From NCBI RefSeq assembly GCF_000174435.1, contig NZ_ACJN02000003.1, positions 822,263 through 886,262 on the forward strand: a stretch of 64,000 nucleotides of DNA, written 5' to 3'. Of this stretch, positions 1 to 9,170 are shown piece by piece. Position 1 is the first letter of the stretch; the number at the start of each line of letters is the position of its first letter. Position numbers and translations under genes: made by a program. Under the pieces are notes generated by a model that made no database searches, had not been told where the DNA came from, and worked only from the letters and a program-made list of their open reading frames with translations. The stretch comes from Desulfonatronospira thiodismutans ASO3-1 (lineage in GTDB: Bacteria; Desulfobacterota; Desulfovibrionia; Desulfovibrionales; Desulfonatronovibrionaceae).

Positions 1-181
1 AAAACATGTACTCTACGCCCGAAGGGGAAAAGAAGGCCAGGACAGCCCCAAGCAAGGCAGCAAAGGGCACCCACTGGATTTTGTCCTTCAGACTGTCGCT
101 TATGCTCTGGACGAATAAAACCGCCAGCAAAGCCACCATGTACAATTCTGGAATTATGAGTTGAGGATTGAAGTTAAGCAA
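1..181 (-). CDS. nuoN: NADH-quinone oxidoreductase subunit N, N-terminal part (cut by window edge)
   Basis: Membrane subunit N of complex I, one of the antiporter-like proton-pumping subunits. Only about the first 60 codons are present, because the gene runs off the left edge. The reading frame starts at a TTG at 181, preceded by AAGGAG at a 7-nt distance; the first ATG in frame is 14 codons further in and has no such site. The visible protein begins LNFNPQLIIPELYMVAL and is hydrophobic, as NuoN N-termini are. It lies 47 bp downstream of nuoM, in the last position of the operon. Identity rests on position and N-terminal character, since the conserved core is outside the window. Confidence 0.8.
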   Translation of the reverse strand, partial: MLNFNPQLIIPELYMVALLAVLFVQSISDSLKDKIQWVPFAALLGAVLAFFSPSGVEYMF

Positions 182-228
182 GGCTTGTCTCCTTTTATCC
201 TGCCTGGGCAGATTTTATCCGCTTGTAT

Positions 229-1839
229 CTATTTAAAATCCTGGTGATCAAACCTGTTAAAAACAGCATCTGAATGTGTAACCTGAACAAACTCTCCGCT
301 TGATGCTTCAAGCTCCAGCACCATGCCGGATACTATTTCCGGAGCTGGCTCCGGTACCGGTTCTACCCTGATGTCCTTCTCAGCGTGAAAATTATCCAGG
401 AGGTTTTCTATGGACGGACTGATAAAACTCAGAGCCCGTCCCGGCGCAACACCCAGGTATATGACCAGCAGGCCCAGGGGTACAAGATAGACCCACTCCC
501 TGGTGTTCATGTCCGTCCAGCCCTTGACGCTGCTGGGACTGCCCCAGCCGACATTGAGGAGCAGGCGCAGGAGATAGACCAGTCCGAGGATGAGGCCGAT
601 TACAAAGAGCACCCCAAGTATATAGCTGGCCTCAAAGACTCCAAGGAGTACCAGCAACTTGCTGAAAAACCCGTTGGTGCCGGGAAAACCGAAAGCAGCC
701 AGGCCAAAGAGCAATAAAAATCCCGTATAAGCAGGAAGATACTTGCTCACCCCCATATTTTCTGAGAGTTCACGGCTGTGGCTGCGCTCATAGATAAGGC
801 CCACAAGCAGAAACATGGCCCCCGTGATTATGCCGTGATTGACCATGTGCATGATTGCACCTTCAACGCCTCTGAAGGCGAAGACAAAGATGCCCAGGGT
901 GACAAACCCCATATGGGCGACTGAAGAATAGGCAATGAGCTTTTTCATGTCCGACTGACCAATGGCCAGCAAAGAGCCGACAATTATGGAAATCAGGGCC
1001 AGAGCAATCATGAGCGGTGCAAAAAACTCACTGGCAGCCGGCGTAATGGGCAGACAGAAGCGCAGAAAGCCGTATGTTCCCATCTTGAGCAGAATGGAGG
1101 CCAGAAGAACACTGCCCGCTGTAGGCGCTTCTACGTGTGCTGCAGGCAGCCAGGTGTGAAACGGGTAAAGCGGGACCTTGATGGCAAAGGCCAGGGCCAT
1201 GGCCAGAAAGGTCCAGAGCTGGAACTGGAAGGCATACCTGTGCTCCATGAGTTCAGGGATGGAGAAGGTGCCTGTATTGATGAAAAAGGCCACTATGGCA
1301 GCCAGAAACAAAGTACTGCCGGCCAGGGTGTATAAAAAGAATTTAAGGGAGGCATAACGCCTCTGGGGACCTCCCCAGACGGCGATCATGAGATACATGG
1401 GTATGAGCATGGCTTCCCAGAAAATGTAGAAGAGAATGAAATCCAGGGCGCTGAAGATACCTATGCAGGCCGTGGTCATGAGCAGAAGACAGAAATGAAA
1501 CTCCTTGACCCTCTGCCCTATGTACTTCCAGGAACAAAGCACGCATATGGGCAGAAGCAGCACTGTAAGCAGCACCATGAGCACGCTGATCCCGTCAATG
1601 CCGAGGTAGTAATAAATATTCCAGGCCTCTATCCAGGCATGTTTTTCCACGAATTGAAAATTGGCGGTCGTGGTGTCGAAGCCCAGCAGTATAGGAACGA
1701 CCAGCACGCATTCAATAAGACTCACAACCAATGTAAAAAGTCTGATATTACTGTCTCCCCTGAGAAAGAAGAGCACTACCGCGGCTATGAGCGGAAAAAA
1801 TATCAAAGCGCTGAGCACGGGAAAACCTGTGTTAAGCAT
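229..1839 (-). CDS. nuoM: NADH-quinone oxidoreductase subunit M
   Basis: Proton-pumping antiporter-like membrane subunit of complex I. The 536-residue protein has about 14 membrane segments and the family landmarks: FWEAMLIPMYLM with the TM5 glutamate, KVPLYPFHTWLPAAHVEAPT with the TM7 lysine, ILLKMGTYGFLRF with the TM8 lysine, and MKKLIAYSSVAHMGF. In the late helix it reads GFPGTNGFFSK, with a lysine where E. coli NuoM has a glutamate. The C-terminus is extended by a hydrophilic, acidic tail of about 60 residues. The gene sits between nuoL and nuoN. Confidence 0.96.
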   Translation of the reverse strand: MLNTGFPVLSALIFFPLIAAVVLFFLRGDSNIRLFTLVVSLIECVLVVPILLGFDTTTANFQFVEKHAWIEAWNIYYYLGIDGISVLMVLLTVLLLPICVLCSWKYIGQRVKEFHFCLLLMTTACIGIFSALDFILFYIFWEAMLIPMYLMIAVWGGPQRRYASLKFFLYTLAGSTLFLAAIVAFFINTGTFSIPELMEHRYAFQFQLWTFLAMALAFAIKVPLYPFHTWLPAAHVEAPTAGSVLLASILLKMGTYGFLRFCLPITPAASEFFAPLMIALALISIIVGSLLAIGQSDMKKLIAYSSVAHMGFVTLGIFVFAFRGVEGAIMHMVNHGIITGAMFLLVGLIYERSHSRELSENMGVSKYLPAYTGFLLLFGLAAFGFPGTNGFFSKLLVLLGVFEASYILGVLFVIGLILGLVYLLRLLLNVGWGSPSSVKGWTDMNTREWVYLVPLGLLVIYLGVAPGRALSFISPSIENLLDNFHAEKDIRVEPVPEPAPEIVSGMVLELEASSGEFVQVTHSDAVFNRFDHQDFK

Positions 1840-1907
1840 GGTCGGCTACTCCGGCAAACGGTTTATTGATTATATATGCATTCATTTTATTTTTTGCGGC
1901 TTCAGTG

Positions 1908-4019
1908 TCATGACAGCCAGATAATGCCGCATACAAGCAGGGCAATGATCACTGCCAGGGCCAGGTAATCCTGAATCCTGCCGTTCTGCAGCCTGGACAG
2001 GGTGCCGCCGGCGCTGTTTTGAACATGGTAGGCCATACCGTCCAGGAATCCGTCAATTCCCTTTCTGTCGAACCAGACCGAGATGCCGGACAGGCCGAAT
2101 ACCCCGGAAGGTGTCAGCCTGTTTATGGCTGTGTCCACGGCTATTTCCACCTTTTCGGCCACTGCCCTGGCCGCTCCCATTACTCCCTTTACAAAGAGCC
2201 AGTTGTAGAAAGCGTTGATGTACCATCTGTTCCACAGGAAGGCGTGCACCAGCTGTACCACCCTGCTGTTTTCATACACAGCATCTGCATCCCATTTTCT
2301 GGCGATGTAGAACATGTAGGCCGGTATTACGCCTATGAGCACGCTGCCTATGGACAGAACCATAATAAGAGTCTTGTCAAAGGAAGGAACGCTTAAGACG
2401 GTGGAGTGTGCCAGATCCTGTACTAACTGCGTCTCGAAGAGTCCGTACAGGGCATATTCCACCCTCATGCCCATAAGCCCGAAGATGACAATCCCGGCCG
2501 CCAGCACGCCGCAGGCGAATGTCTGGGGAAAGTAGCCCTCGTGAACGTGGTTGTGGGGCTTCTTCAGCTCCTGTTTGATATGCCTGCTTTGCTTGCCGTG
2601 AAACATCATTCCGAAATAGCGCGTGGAGTAAAAGGCGGTGAATATCACCGATACCAGCACTATCAGAAAGAGCACTATATGCTGGGATTCAAGGGTGGCC
2701 AGAAGTACGGCCTCCTTGCTCCAGAATCCGGGCAGAGGCGGCACACCTATAAGTGAAAGGGTGGCCAGGCCCATGAAAAGCCAGGTGTAAGGCAGAAACT
2801 TCCTCAGGGCGCCCATATCATTAATATAGATGGAGTGGGCTGCATGGATCACTGTACCGGCGCACAGAAAGAGACAGGCTTTGAACATGGCGTGGCTCAT
2901 GAGATGAAACGTGCCTGCGGCGTATCCCTTGACCAGCAGATCCTGGCTGAATCCGGCCACACCCAGGGCCAGCATCATGTATCCTATCTGACTCACGGTG
3001 GAGTAGGCCAGAATCTTCTTCAGCTCCAGGGCCACTAAGCCCTGGCTGGCCGCCAGGAATGCTGTTATGGCCCCTATCCAGGCCACTATAAGAAAAAAGT
3101 ACATGGCCTCATCCACACCTGCTGTCCAGTAGCCGTAATAGAAAATGGGGATGAAGCGGGCGATGAGAAACACACCGCTCTTGACCATGGTGGCGGCGTG
3201 GATGAGCGCTGATACCGGTCCGGGGCCGGACATGGCCTCGGGAAGCCATTCATGCAGTGGAAACTGGGCTGATTTGCCCACTGGACCGGCAATGAGCAGA
3301 ATACTCACCAGGATGATCATCCCCGGGGTGGCAGCCATTTCAGGTATCCATTCCGGGGCGGTCTGGTACAGTTCCAGGACATTGAAGGTCCCGGCATAGA
3401 AATACATGATAAGTATGCCCCCCAGCATGAGCATGTCCCCCACGCTGGTGACGATAAAGGCCTTGACCCCGCAGGCCGAAGGGGTATCGAAGGAATACGG
3501 CTCAGGGCCGCCGATCCAGTATTTCTTCTCGTCGCGGTAGTAAAAACCTATGAGGCCGTAACTGCAAAGCCCAACAAGCTTCCAGCCGATGAATATGATT
3601 ATCAGGTTGTTGGCCAGAACCAGGAGCAGCATGCTGCCGATAAAGGCATTCATGAGCATCCAGAAGCGCATGATCCCGGGATCGCCCTTCATGTACCCAA
3701 CACAGTAGACCATGATGAAAAAACTGATCACGGCCACCACATTGGCCACGATTATGCTTAGAGGATCAACCAGAACCCCGAAGCTGACCGTAATGGGTGT
3801 GTGCAGCCAGACAAGCTGCGATTCCAGAGGCAGGGCCTCTGCGCTGAAGAGCAGCGGAAAAAGCATGAGCGCACACACTGCTGCCAGAAAGGAGAAAAAG
3901 ACTGCTCCAAAGTTCATTACGGAGGTGCTTATGCGGGCCAGAAACGGGGTGACCAGTACCCCGATGAAGGGAAAGATCAGGCAGAGCCACGCAAGCTGAA
4001 TGTCCATATTCGTACCCAC
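1908..4019 (-). CDS. nuoL: NADH-quinone oxidoreductase subunit L with enlarged lateral-helix region
   Basis: Distal proton-pumping subunit of complex I, which carries the long amphipathic helix that braces the membrane arm. At 703 residues it is about 90 longer than E. coli NuoL (613). It has the family core FPLHEWLPEAMSGPGPVSALIHA and LKKILAYSTVSQIGYMM. Between WYINAFYNWLFVKG (about residue 599) and the last membrane segment (LALAVIIALLVCGIIWLS) there are about 87 residues. By eye the same span in typical NuoL is about 60. The extra 25 or so residues lie roughly at 620-650 (AVAEKVEIAVDTAINRL and after). This matches the helix insertion reported for complex I with a fourth pump. Confidence 0.96.
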   Translation of the reverse strand: MGTNMDIQLAWLCLIFPFIGVLVTPFLARISTSVMNFGAVFFSFLAAVCALMLFPLLFSAEALPLESQLVWLHTPITVSFGVLVDPLSIIVANVVAVISFFIMVYCVGYMKGDPGIMRFWMLMNAFIGSMLLLVLANNLIIIFIGWKLVGLCSYGLIGFYYRDEKKYWIGGPEPYSFDTPSACGVKAFIVTSVGDMLMLGGILIMYFYAGTFNVLELYQTAPEWIPEMAATPGMIILVSILLIAGPVGKSAQFPLHEWLPEAMSGPGPVSALIHAATMVKSGVFLIARFIPIFYYGYWTAGVDEAMYFFLIVAWIGAITAFLAASQGLVALELKKILAYSTVSQIGYMMLALGVAGFSQDLLVKGYAAGTFHLMSHAMFKACLFLCAGTVIHAAHSIYINDMGALRKFLPYTWLFMGLATLSLIGVPPLPGFWSKEAVLLATLESQHIVLFLIVLVSVIFTAFYSTRYFGMMFHGKQSRHIKQELKKPHNHVHEGYFPQTFACGVLAAGIVIFGLMGMRVEYALYGLFETQLVQDLAHSTVLSVPSFDKTLIMVLSIGSVLIGVIPAYMFYIARKWDADAVYENSRVVQLVHAFLWNRWYINAFYNWLFVKGVMGAARAVAEKVEIAVDTAINRLTPSGVFGLSGISVWFDRKGIDGFLDGMAYHVQNSAGGTLSRLQNGRIQDYLALAVIIALLVCGIIWLS

Positions 4020-4086
4020 CTCAAGGTTTATAGTTCGTATCTCTTGGCTGCAGCTCGCAGCCTGTGGTTCACCCGGGAACCAGTGG

Positions 4087-5598
4087 TTACATGTTAGCTA
4101 TTGCCGTGCTGATCACCGGCTCAAAGAGTTCCATGACCAGGGTCGGATACAGCCCGAGAAACGCCGAAAACAGGATTATGACAATTAAGGGAGCCAGCAT
4201 GACCCAGGGCGGATCCTTGATATGATCATCATTGGCCAGTTTTTCAGGCAGTGGCCCGAAAAATATGATCCTGGTGAAATGCACGGCATAGGAAATACTG
4301 AGTAAAATGGCCAGAAGCCCGATAATACCGATGACTAAGCCGAAAGTGTCACCGCGCTCGAATATTCCGGCAAACATGACCACTTCCGCTGCAAAACTGC
4401 TGAACGGTGGTATGCCGGCCAGCATCATGCCGCCGCTTAGAAAAACCAGGGCTGTAATGGGCATCTTGGCGCCCAGCCCGCCAAGGTATTTAACATTTCT
4501 GATGTGAGTCATGTACACCACAAGCCCGCAGGCGGAAAAGAAGACCGTCTTGCCCATAATATGACTCAGGAAGAAAAACAGCCCGCCCTCGATGCTTGCA
4601 GCGGTCAGGGCACCTATACCCAGCATGGAATAAGCACTCTGACTGATGGTGGAACAGGCCGGGATACGCTTCATGTCCCTCTGGGCCAGGGTCAGCAGGG
4701 AGCCGTAAATCATGGTGATGACAGCCAGGACCATGATATAGGGACCGAATACCTGAAAGTCTTCCCAGAGCGGGAGCACAAGCATGCGCACAATAATGTA
4801 GGCGGCTATATTGGCATATACTGCCAGAAGTCCGGCTATACAGGTAGGATGTTCCGCATGGACCCAGGGCATCCAGACATGCAGGGGGACAATGGCCAGC
4901 TTGGCGATCATTCCCACCAGCACCAGCAGTATCGCCCAGAAGGCCAGGGGATCACCGGACATGGTATGTATCTGCTCAATCTGCAAGGAACCGGTCTGAG
5001 AGTAGATTAAGGCGACTCCGGCCAGAAAGAAGAGTGCGGAAAAAATACCCCACACGGTACATATAATGGCCACCCAGACCCGCTCATAATAGCCGAAATA
5101 GGCCATGAGGAAAAACAGGAACAGGGTGAGAACTTCCAGGAAAAAATACATGAGCACCAGGTCACTTGCGAAACTGACCCCCATAAAACCCACGGGAAAG
5201 AAAAGGAAAAGGTAGTAAAAGCATGCGTACCAGCTGATCTCGCCCCTGTTTCCTATGGTGTCGGGATACAGGACCTCGATGCGGTGATATATGTATTTGA
5301 TGGAGTAAGTGCCCAGGGCCAGGCACAGCAGGTTACAGATAAAGGCCACGGCTATGCTTAATCCGTCAGCAACCAGGGTAATGCTGATCTCCGGGCTCTT
5401 GAGGATCTGGTAGGTCTCCGTAATGGGGGTGCCTTTGTAAACCTCAAAAAAAGCCAGAAGCAAAAGAAAAGTGGTGTATGCAAGTCCAGCTACAGCCACC
5501 CATCCGGCTTTCATGCCCAGCTGGAACCTGAAGAGCAGGATCACCAGGGCCACCAGTGCCGGGACAAAGATTATCTGTAGTAGTATTGAGGGAATCAT
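4087..5598 (-). CDS. Extra NuoM/MrpD-like antiporter subunit of complex I
   Basis: A 503-residue polytopic membrane protein of the proton-conducting transporter family shared by NuoL, NuoM, NuoN and Mrp antiporters. It lies inside the complex I operon between nuoK and nuoL, where standard operons have no gene. It keeps the TM5 glutamate (E154 in YFFLEVLTLF), the TM7 lysine and following histidine (K233, H240 in GMIAKLAIVPLHVWMP), and a late-helix glutamate (E405 in SFAAEVVMF). At the TM8 lysine position it appears to have asparagine (N263 in VYANIAAYIIVR). With nuoL, nuoM and nuoN it makes four antiporter-like subunits. I infer that it is built into the complex as a fourth pump. A stand-alone antiporter is less likely given the operon and the longer NuoL. 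Confidence 0.85.
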   Translation of the reverse strand: MIPSILLQIIFVPALVALVILLFRFQLGMKAGWVAVAGLAYTTFLLLLAFFEVYKGTPITETYQILKSPEISITLVADGLSIAVAFICNLLCLALGTYSIKYIYHRIEVLYPDTIGNRGEISWYACFYYLFLFFPVGFMGVSFASDLVLMYFFLEVLTLFLFFLMAYFGYYERVWVAIICTVWGIFSALFFLAGVALIYSQTGSLQIEQIHTMSGDPLAFWAILLVLVGMIAKLAIVPLHVWMPWVHAEHPTCIAGLLAVYANIAAYIIVRMLVLPLWEDFQVFGPYIMVLAVITMIYGSLLTLAQRDMKRIPACSTISQSAYSMLGIGALTAASIEGGLFFFLSHIMGKTVFFSACGLVVYMTHIRNVKYLGGLGAKMPITALVFLSGGMMLAGIPPFSSFAAEVVMFAGIFERGDTFGLVIGIIGLLAILLSISYAVHFTRIIFFGPLPEKLANDDHIKDPPWVMLAPLIVIILFSAFLGLYPTLVMELFEPVISTAIANM

Positions 5599-5663
5599 GT
5601 CATATCATCCTTATTTGGGCTAGAGGCGATATCATTGCGCTGCTTTGGATCCCAGGACATTAT

Positions 5664-5972
5664 TTATCCTCGCATAGTAATCAGTTTTCCGGCCTCGACG
5701 TTTTTAAAACGTCTGGACACAACAATAAGAATTGCCAGTAAAAGAGTGGCTTCGGCAGCAGCTATGCCCATAACCAGCAGGGCACCCACCTGTCCCAGTT
5801 CATTGGGGGCCGGTGTCAACTGCGCTGAAGCCATGATGCTAAGGCCTGCTCCGTTGAGAATCAGCTCTATTCCCAGCACTATCCCCACCAGCGTCCTTCT
5901 GTATGCAATGCCGAAAATGCCCAGGCACAACAGAAAAATGGCCACCAGGTGGTAGATGGTCATTACGCTCAT
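5664..5972 (-). CDS. nuoK: NADH-quinone oxidoreductase subunit K
   Basis: Small membrane subunit of complex I, 102 residues, with three membrane segments. It shows the family pattern GIVLGIELILNGAGLSIMA, containing the conserved membrane glutamate of helix 2, and AAAEATLLLAILIVVSRRF, containing the second conserved glutamate. These two glutamates form part of the proton path between the quinone site and the antiporter subunits. The start ATG overlaps the stop of nuoJ by 4 nt (ATGA type), which suggests coupled translation. Confidence 0.95.
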   Translation of the reverse strand: MSVMTIYHLVAIFLLCLGIFGIAYRRTLVGIVLGIELILNGAGLSIMASAQLTPAPNELGQVGALLVMGIAAAEATLLLAILIVVSRRFKNVEAGKLITMRG

Positions 5973-6493
5973 TTTTTCCTCCTCATTTCAAATGCCAGGA
6001 TCACTGCTCCGGCCATGGCAATGGTCAGAAGCAACGAAATAAGCTCAAAGGGCAGAATGAAATCCTCCAGGAAAAATCGTCCCAATACGCTTATTTCCGT
6101 CTCTTCAGGTACAAGGAAGGAAGGCGGGGCCGAACGTATGGCAGCGGTTGCCAGCATCACTGCAGGCACCAGTCCGGCGAGTCCGGCGTAAACATACTTC
6201 CTTCCAGGGCTCCTGCCGGTCTCGTCGCCTCCGGGCCAGGCATTTGTAAGCATTATGGCAAAAAAGATAAGTACGCTGACGGCTCCTACGTAGATAAGTA
6301 TCTGCATCAGGGCGATGAAGGGAGCTGCCATGAGAAAAAACAGCCCGGCCACGCCGAAGAGGGTCATTATCAGCCCAACAAGCGCCCGGACCAGACTCTG
6401 GGACAGCACCGTCATAAACCCGCCGACGACAATTATGGCGATATGCCCGAATAGCACCGCCCATGCCAGTCTTTCGTATTCCAGATTTTCCAT
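5969..6493 (-). CDS. nuoJ: NADH-quinone oxidoreductase subunit J
   Basis: Membrane subunit J of complex I, 174 residues, about five membrane segments. The region GVAGLFFLMAAPFIALMQILIYVGAVSVLIFFAIML matches the conserved NuoJ core around helix 3, the helix whose bulge connects quinone chemistry to pumping. The gene directly abuts nuoI (no gap) and overlaps nuoK by 4 nt. Confidence 0.95.
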   Translation of the reverse strand: MENLEYERLAWAVLFGHIAIIVVGGFMTVLSQSLVRALVGLIMTLFGVAGLFFLMAAPFIALMQILIYVGAVSVLIFFAIMLTNAWPGGDETGRSPGRKYVYAGLAGLVPAVMLATAAIRSAPPSFLVPEETEISVLGRFFLEDFILPFELISLLLTIAMAGAVILAFEMRRKK

Positions 6494-7033
6494 TTACTGC
6501 TCCTTTTTCTGAGCCTGATATTGCAGTCTGGACAGCAGGTCGTAGACAAACTCCTGCCTGGTGAATCCGGCTACATAGACGTCGCTGGAGTACCTCAAGG
6601 CCCCGGAAGGGCAGCTCTCAACACACAGACCACAAAGGCAGCAATAATTGTAGTCCAGAACAAAGGACTGCAGTTCAGGCTTGGCCTTTTTGGGCGGAGC
6701 TTCTTTTTTGCCCTCGGGCTGAGTCTCAGTTTCGGTCCCCGGAGCCGCCTTCTTTTCCTCCGCCGCCTTCTTCTTGGGCTTGCTGGCCTTGAGGGAAATG
6801 CAGGCACCGGGGCAGATGCGCACGCAGTTGCTGCAGGCTATGCACTTGGACTTCGTGGGATCTTCATCGCTTGGAACAAGCTCTATATGCCCACGGTAGC
6901 CATCCAGGTTGGTAACCTGACGCGGGTAATGGACGGTTATCTGGGGAGACTTGAAGTTGACCGCAGTCACCTTCATCCCCACCAGAAGGCTCCACATGCC
7001 CGACAGGGTTTCGCTCAAGCTTTTGACTATCAT
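6494..7033 (-). CDS. nuoI: NADH-quinone oxidoreductase subunit I (2x 4Fe-4S ferredoxin)
   Basis: Peripheral-arm subunit that holds clusters N6a and N6b and passes electrons towards NuoB. The two cluster motifs are CIACSNCVRICP and CCLCGLCVESCP. They are separated by a Lys/Glu/Pro/Ala-rich linker of roughly 45 residues (KPKKKAAEEKKAAPGTETET and on), longer than in E. coli NuoI; it is probably a disordered surface loop. Length 179 residues. The gene overlaps nuoH by 4 nt. The N-terminal helix (SETLSGMWSLLVGMKVTAVN) resembles the membrane-anchoring helix of the family. Confidence 0.94.
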   Translation of the reverse strand: MIVKSLSETLSGMWSLLVGMKVTAVNFKSPQITVHYPRQVTNLDGYRGHIELVPSDEDPTKSKCIACSNCVRICPGACISLKASKPKKKAAEEKKAAPGTETETQPEGKKEAPPKKAKPELQSFVLDYNYCCLCGLCVESCPSGALRYSSDVYVAGFTRQEFVYDLLSRLQYQAQKKEQ

Positions 7034-8013
7034 AAGGCAATCACCGCTAAGGTTATCAGAAGATTAAGAACGGCCAAGGGGATCAGCCATTTCCAGCAGA
7101 TGTTGAGCAGCTGATCAAAACGCACCCTTGGAAAGGTCCACCTGATCCAGATCATGATAAGCAGCAGGACATAGACCTTGGCCAGAAACCACCATATTCC
7201 GGGAGCACCAGGTCCCTGGAATCCGCCCAGAAAAAGAATGGCCATGATACAGGCTGCCACCACCATGTAGGCGTATTCCGCCAGAAAAAAGCAGGCAAAG
7301 GCCATGCCCGAGTATTCGGTGTGAAATCCAGCGGTAAGTTCGCTTTCGGCCTCGGGCAGGTCGAAGGGGTTCCTGTTGGTTTCGGCCAGGGCACAGATGA
7401 AAAAGAGAATAAAGGCCAGTGGCTGATATACTATGTACCACTGCCACGGCCATGTCCCCTGTCCGTCGGCGATGTCGAAGAGGTTGAAGGTCCCGGTCAT
7501 GAACACAATGGACAGGACCACCAGGAGCAGAGGAATTTCATAGGCCACACCCTGGGAGATATCCCTGGCCGCCCCTATGAGGCCGTATTTGTTCTGTGAG
7601 GCCCAGCCGGCCAGACACAGGGCCAGGACGTTGATCCCGGTAAAAGCCAGGATCAGGATCAGGCCCACATTGGTATTTATTACCTGCAGATGCGGCCCGA
7701 AGGGAATGGCGATAAAGCAGACTATGGCCGGGGCAATGGATATCATCGGGGCCAGCCAGTACAGGAAACTGTCCGCCCCCTTGGGGGTGAATATCTGCTT
7801 GCCCACCAGCTTGAGACCGTCGGCAATGGGCTGCAGAATTCCGTGGGGAAAGCATGGGGGACCCACTTCGTAAGGACCGGGCCTCCTGTGGATAAAACCG
7901 GCTACTTTCCTTTCCAGATACACCAGGACCACTGCGTTGAGGCCTACAAAGGCCATGATCGCCAGAAGCCCCACAAAAATGATAATAAACGGCGTAGGTA
8001 TTGCTTCTATCAT
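7030..8013 (-). CDS. nuoH: NADH-quinone oxidoreductase subunit H
   Basis: Membrane subunit that forms the quinone-binding chamber with NuoB and NuoD. The 327-residue protein has about eight membrane segments. It shows the signature VVLVYLERKVAGFIHRRPGP near the N-terminus, and the acidic region AETNRNPFDLPEAESELTAG followed by FHTEYSGM, which lines the quinone cavity. The start and stop codons overlap nuoD and nuoI by 4 nt each. Confidence 0.96.
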   Translation of the reverse strand: MIEAIPTPFIIIFVGLLAIMAFVGLNAVVLVYLERKVAGFIHRRPGPYEVGPPCFPHGILQPIADGLKLVGKQIFTPKGADSFLYWLAPMISIAPAIVCFIAIPFGPHLQVINTNVGLILILAFTGINVLALCLAGWASQNKYGLIGAARDISQGVAYEIPLLLVVLSIVFMTGTFNLFDIADGQGTWPWQWYIVYQPLAFILFFICALAETNRNPFDLPEAESELTAGFHTEYSGMAFACFFLAEYAYMVVAACIMAILFLGGFQGPGAPGIWWFLAKVYVLLLIMIWIRWTFPRVRFDQLLNICWKWLIPLAVLNLLITLAVIAL

Positions 8014-9170
8014 CTGTCTATCTCCGGTATTACCAGGTCAAGGCTTGCCAGAATCGCGATGGCGTCCGAGATGAGCGTTCCCTGGGCGACTTCGGAAAAG
8101 AGGCTCAGGTTGGAGAAGCCGGGGGCCCGCAGCTTGAGGCGATACGGGGACTTGCCCCCGTCGCTTACCAGGTGCATCCCTATTTTCCCCCGTGCCCCTT
8201 CTAAAGCGAAGTATACATCGCCCGCCGGAGGCTTGGGACGCTTGGGGGCTTTGGGCAGGATATAATCGCCTTCAGGCAGGGTATCCAGGGCCTGTTCGAT
8301 TATTTTGATACTCTCCTGTATCTCATCCATGCGCACCAGGTAGCGGCCCATGGAGTCGCATGTGTCGTAGGTAGGTATGTTGAAGTCGAAACGGTTGTAA
8401 ATGGAGTATGGTTCTGCGCGCCGCACATCGTAAGCCTGTCCGGACCCCCGCAGTACCGGTCCGGTGGCTCCGTACTTGCGGCAGGTATCAATGGGGATCT
8501 CTCCAACTTCTTCCATTCGTTTGCGCAGGATGAAGTTGTCCGTGACCAGGTCTTTGAACATCTTGGCCCTATCCTTGAGCCTGGCGCATTCGGCCCTGGT
8601 AGCTTCAATGAACTTGTCGTCGATGTCCGCGGACACCCCGCCGAAGCGGTAATAGCAGTAGGTCAGCCTGGACCCGGTGTTGCGCTGCATAATGTCCTGG
8701 ATCCTTTCCCTGTCGTCAAAGGCGTACATGATGGGAGTAAACGCCCCAAGATCCAGGAGAATGGCCCCCCACCACAGAAGGTGCGAAGATATCCGGTTGA
8801 GTTCACAGGTGATGACCCTGATGTACTCGGCCCTTTCCGGAACCTCGATGCCCATAAGCCTTTCCACGGCAGCCACATGAGCCCAGTTCCAGGCCAGGGC
8901 GTGCAGATAGTCGGTACGCCCGGGGTTGGGCAGATACTGGGGGTAGCTCATCACCTCGGCCATCTTTTCGTGCATGCGGTGGATATACCCCAGGACCGGC
9001 TCGGCCCTTAAAATATACTCACCGTCGATTTCCAGCAGAATGCGCAGTACTCCGTGAGTGGATGGATGCTGAGGCCCCATGTTCAGGACCAGAGTATCCT
9101 CGCGCTCTGTGGGCTGGAACCTCTGGGAATAAAAATCCCCCTTGGTGTCTAATCTCAGATCAAGGTTCAT
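8010..9170 (-). CDS. nuoD: NADH-quinone oxidoreductase subunit D
   Basis: Peripheral-arm subunit, 49-kDa type, related to the large subunit of NiFe hydrogenases. It forms the quinone site with NuoB. The N-terminal part has MGPQHPSTHGVLRILLEIDG and GYIHRMHEKMAEVMSYPQYL, with the conserved histidines. Later it has RGSGQAYDVRRAEPYSIYNRFDF. The 386-residue length is normal for a separate NuoD. NuoC and NuoD are not fused here, unlike in E. coli. Overlaps of 4 nt with nuoC and nuoH. Confidence 0.96.
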   Translation of the reverse strand: MNLDLRLDTKGDFYSQRFQPTEREDTLVLNMGPQHPSTHGVLRILLEIDGEYILRAEPVLGYIHRMHEKMAEVMSYPQYLPNPGRTDYLHALAWNWAHVAAVERLMGIEVPERAEYIRVITCELNRISSHLLWWGAILLDLGAFTPIMYAFDDRERIQDIMQRNTGSRLTYCYYRFGGVSADIDDKFIEATRAECARLKDRAKMFKDLVTDNFILRKRMEEVGEIPIDTCRKYGATGPVLRGSGQAYDVRRAEPYSIYNRFDFNIPTYDTCDSMGRYLVRMDEIQESIKIIEQALDTLPEGDYILPKAPKRPKPPAGDVYFALEGARGKIGMHLVSDGGKSPYRLKLRAPGFSNLSLFSEVAQGTLISDAIAILASLDLVIPEIDR

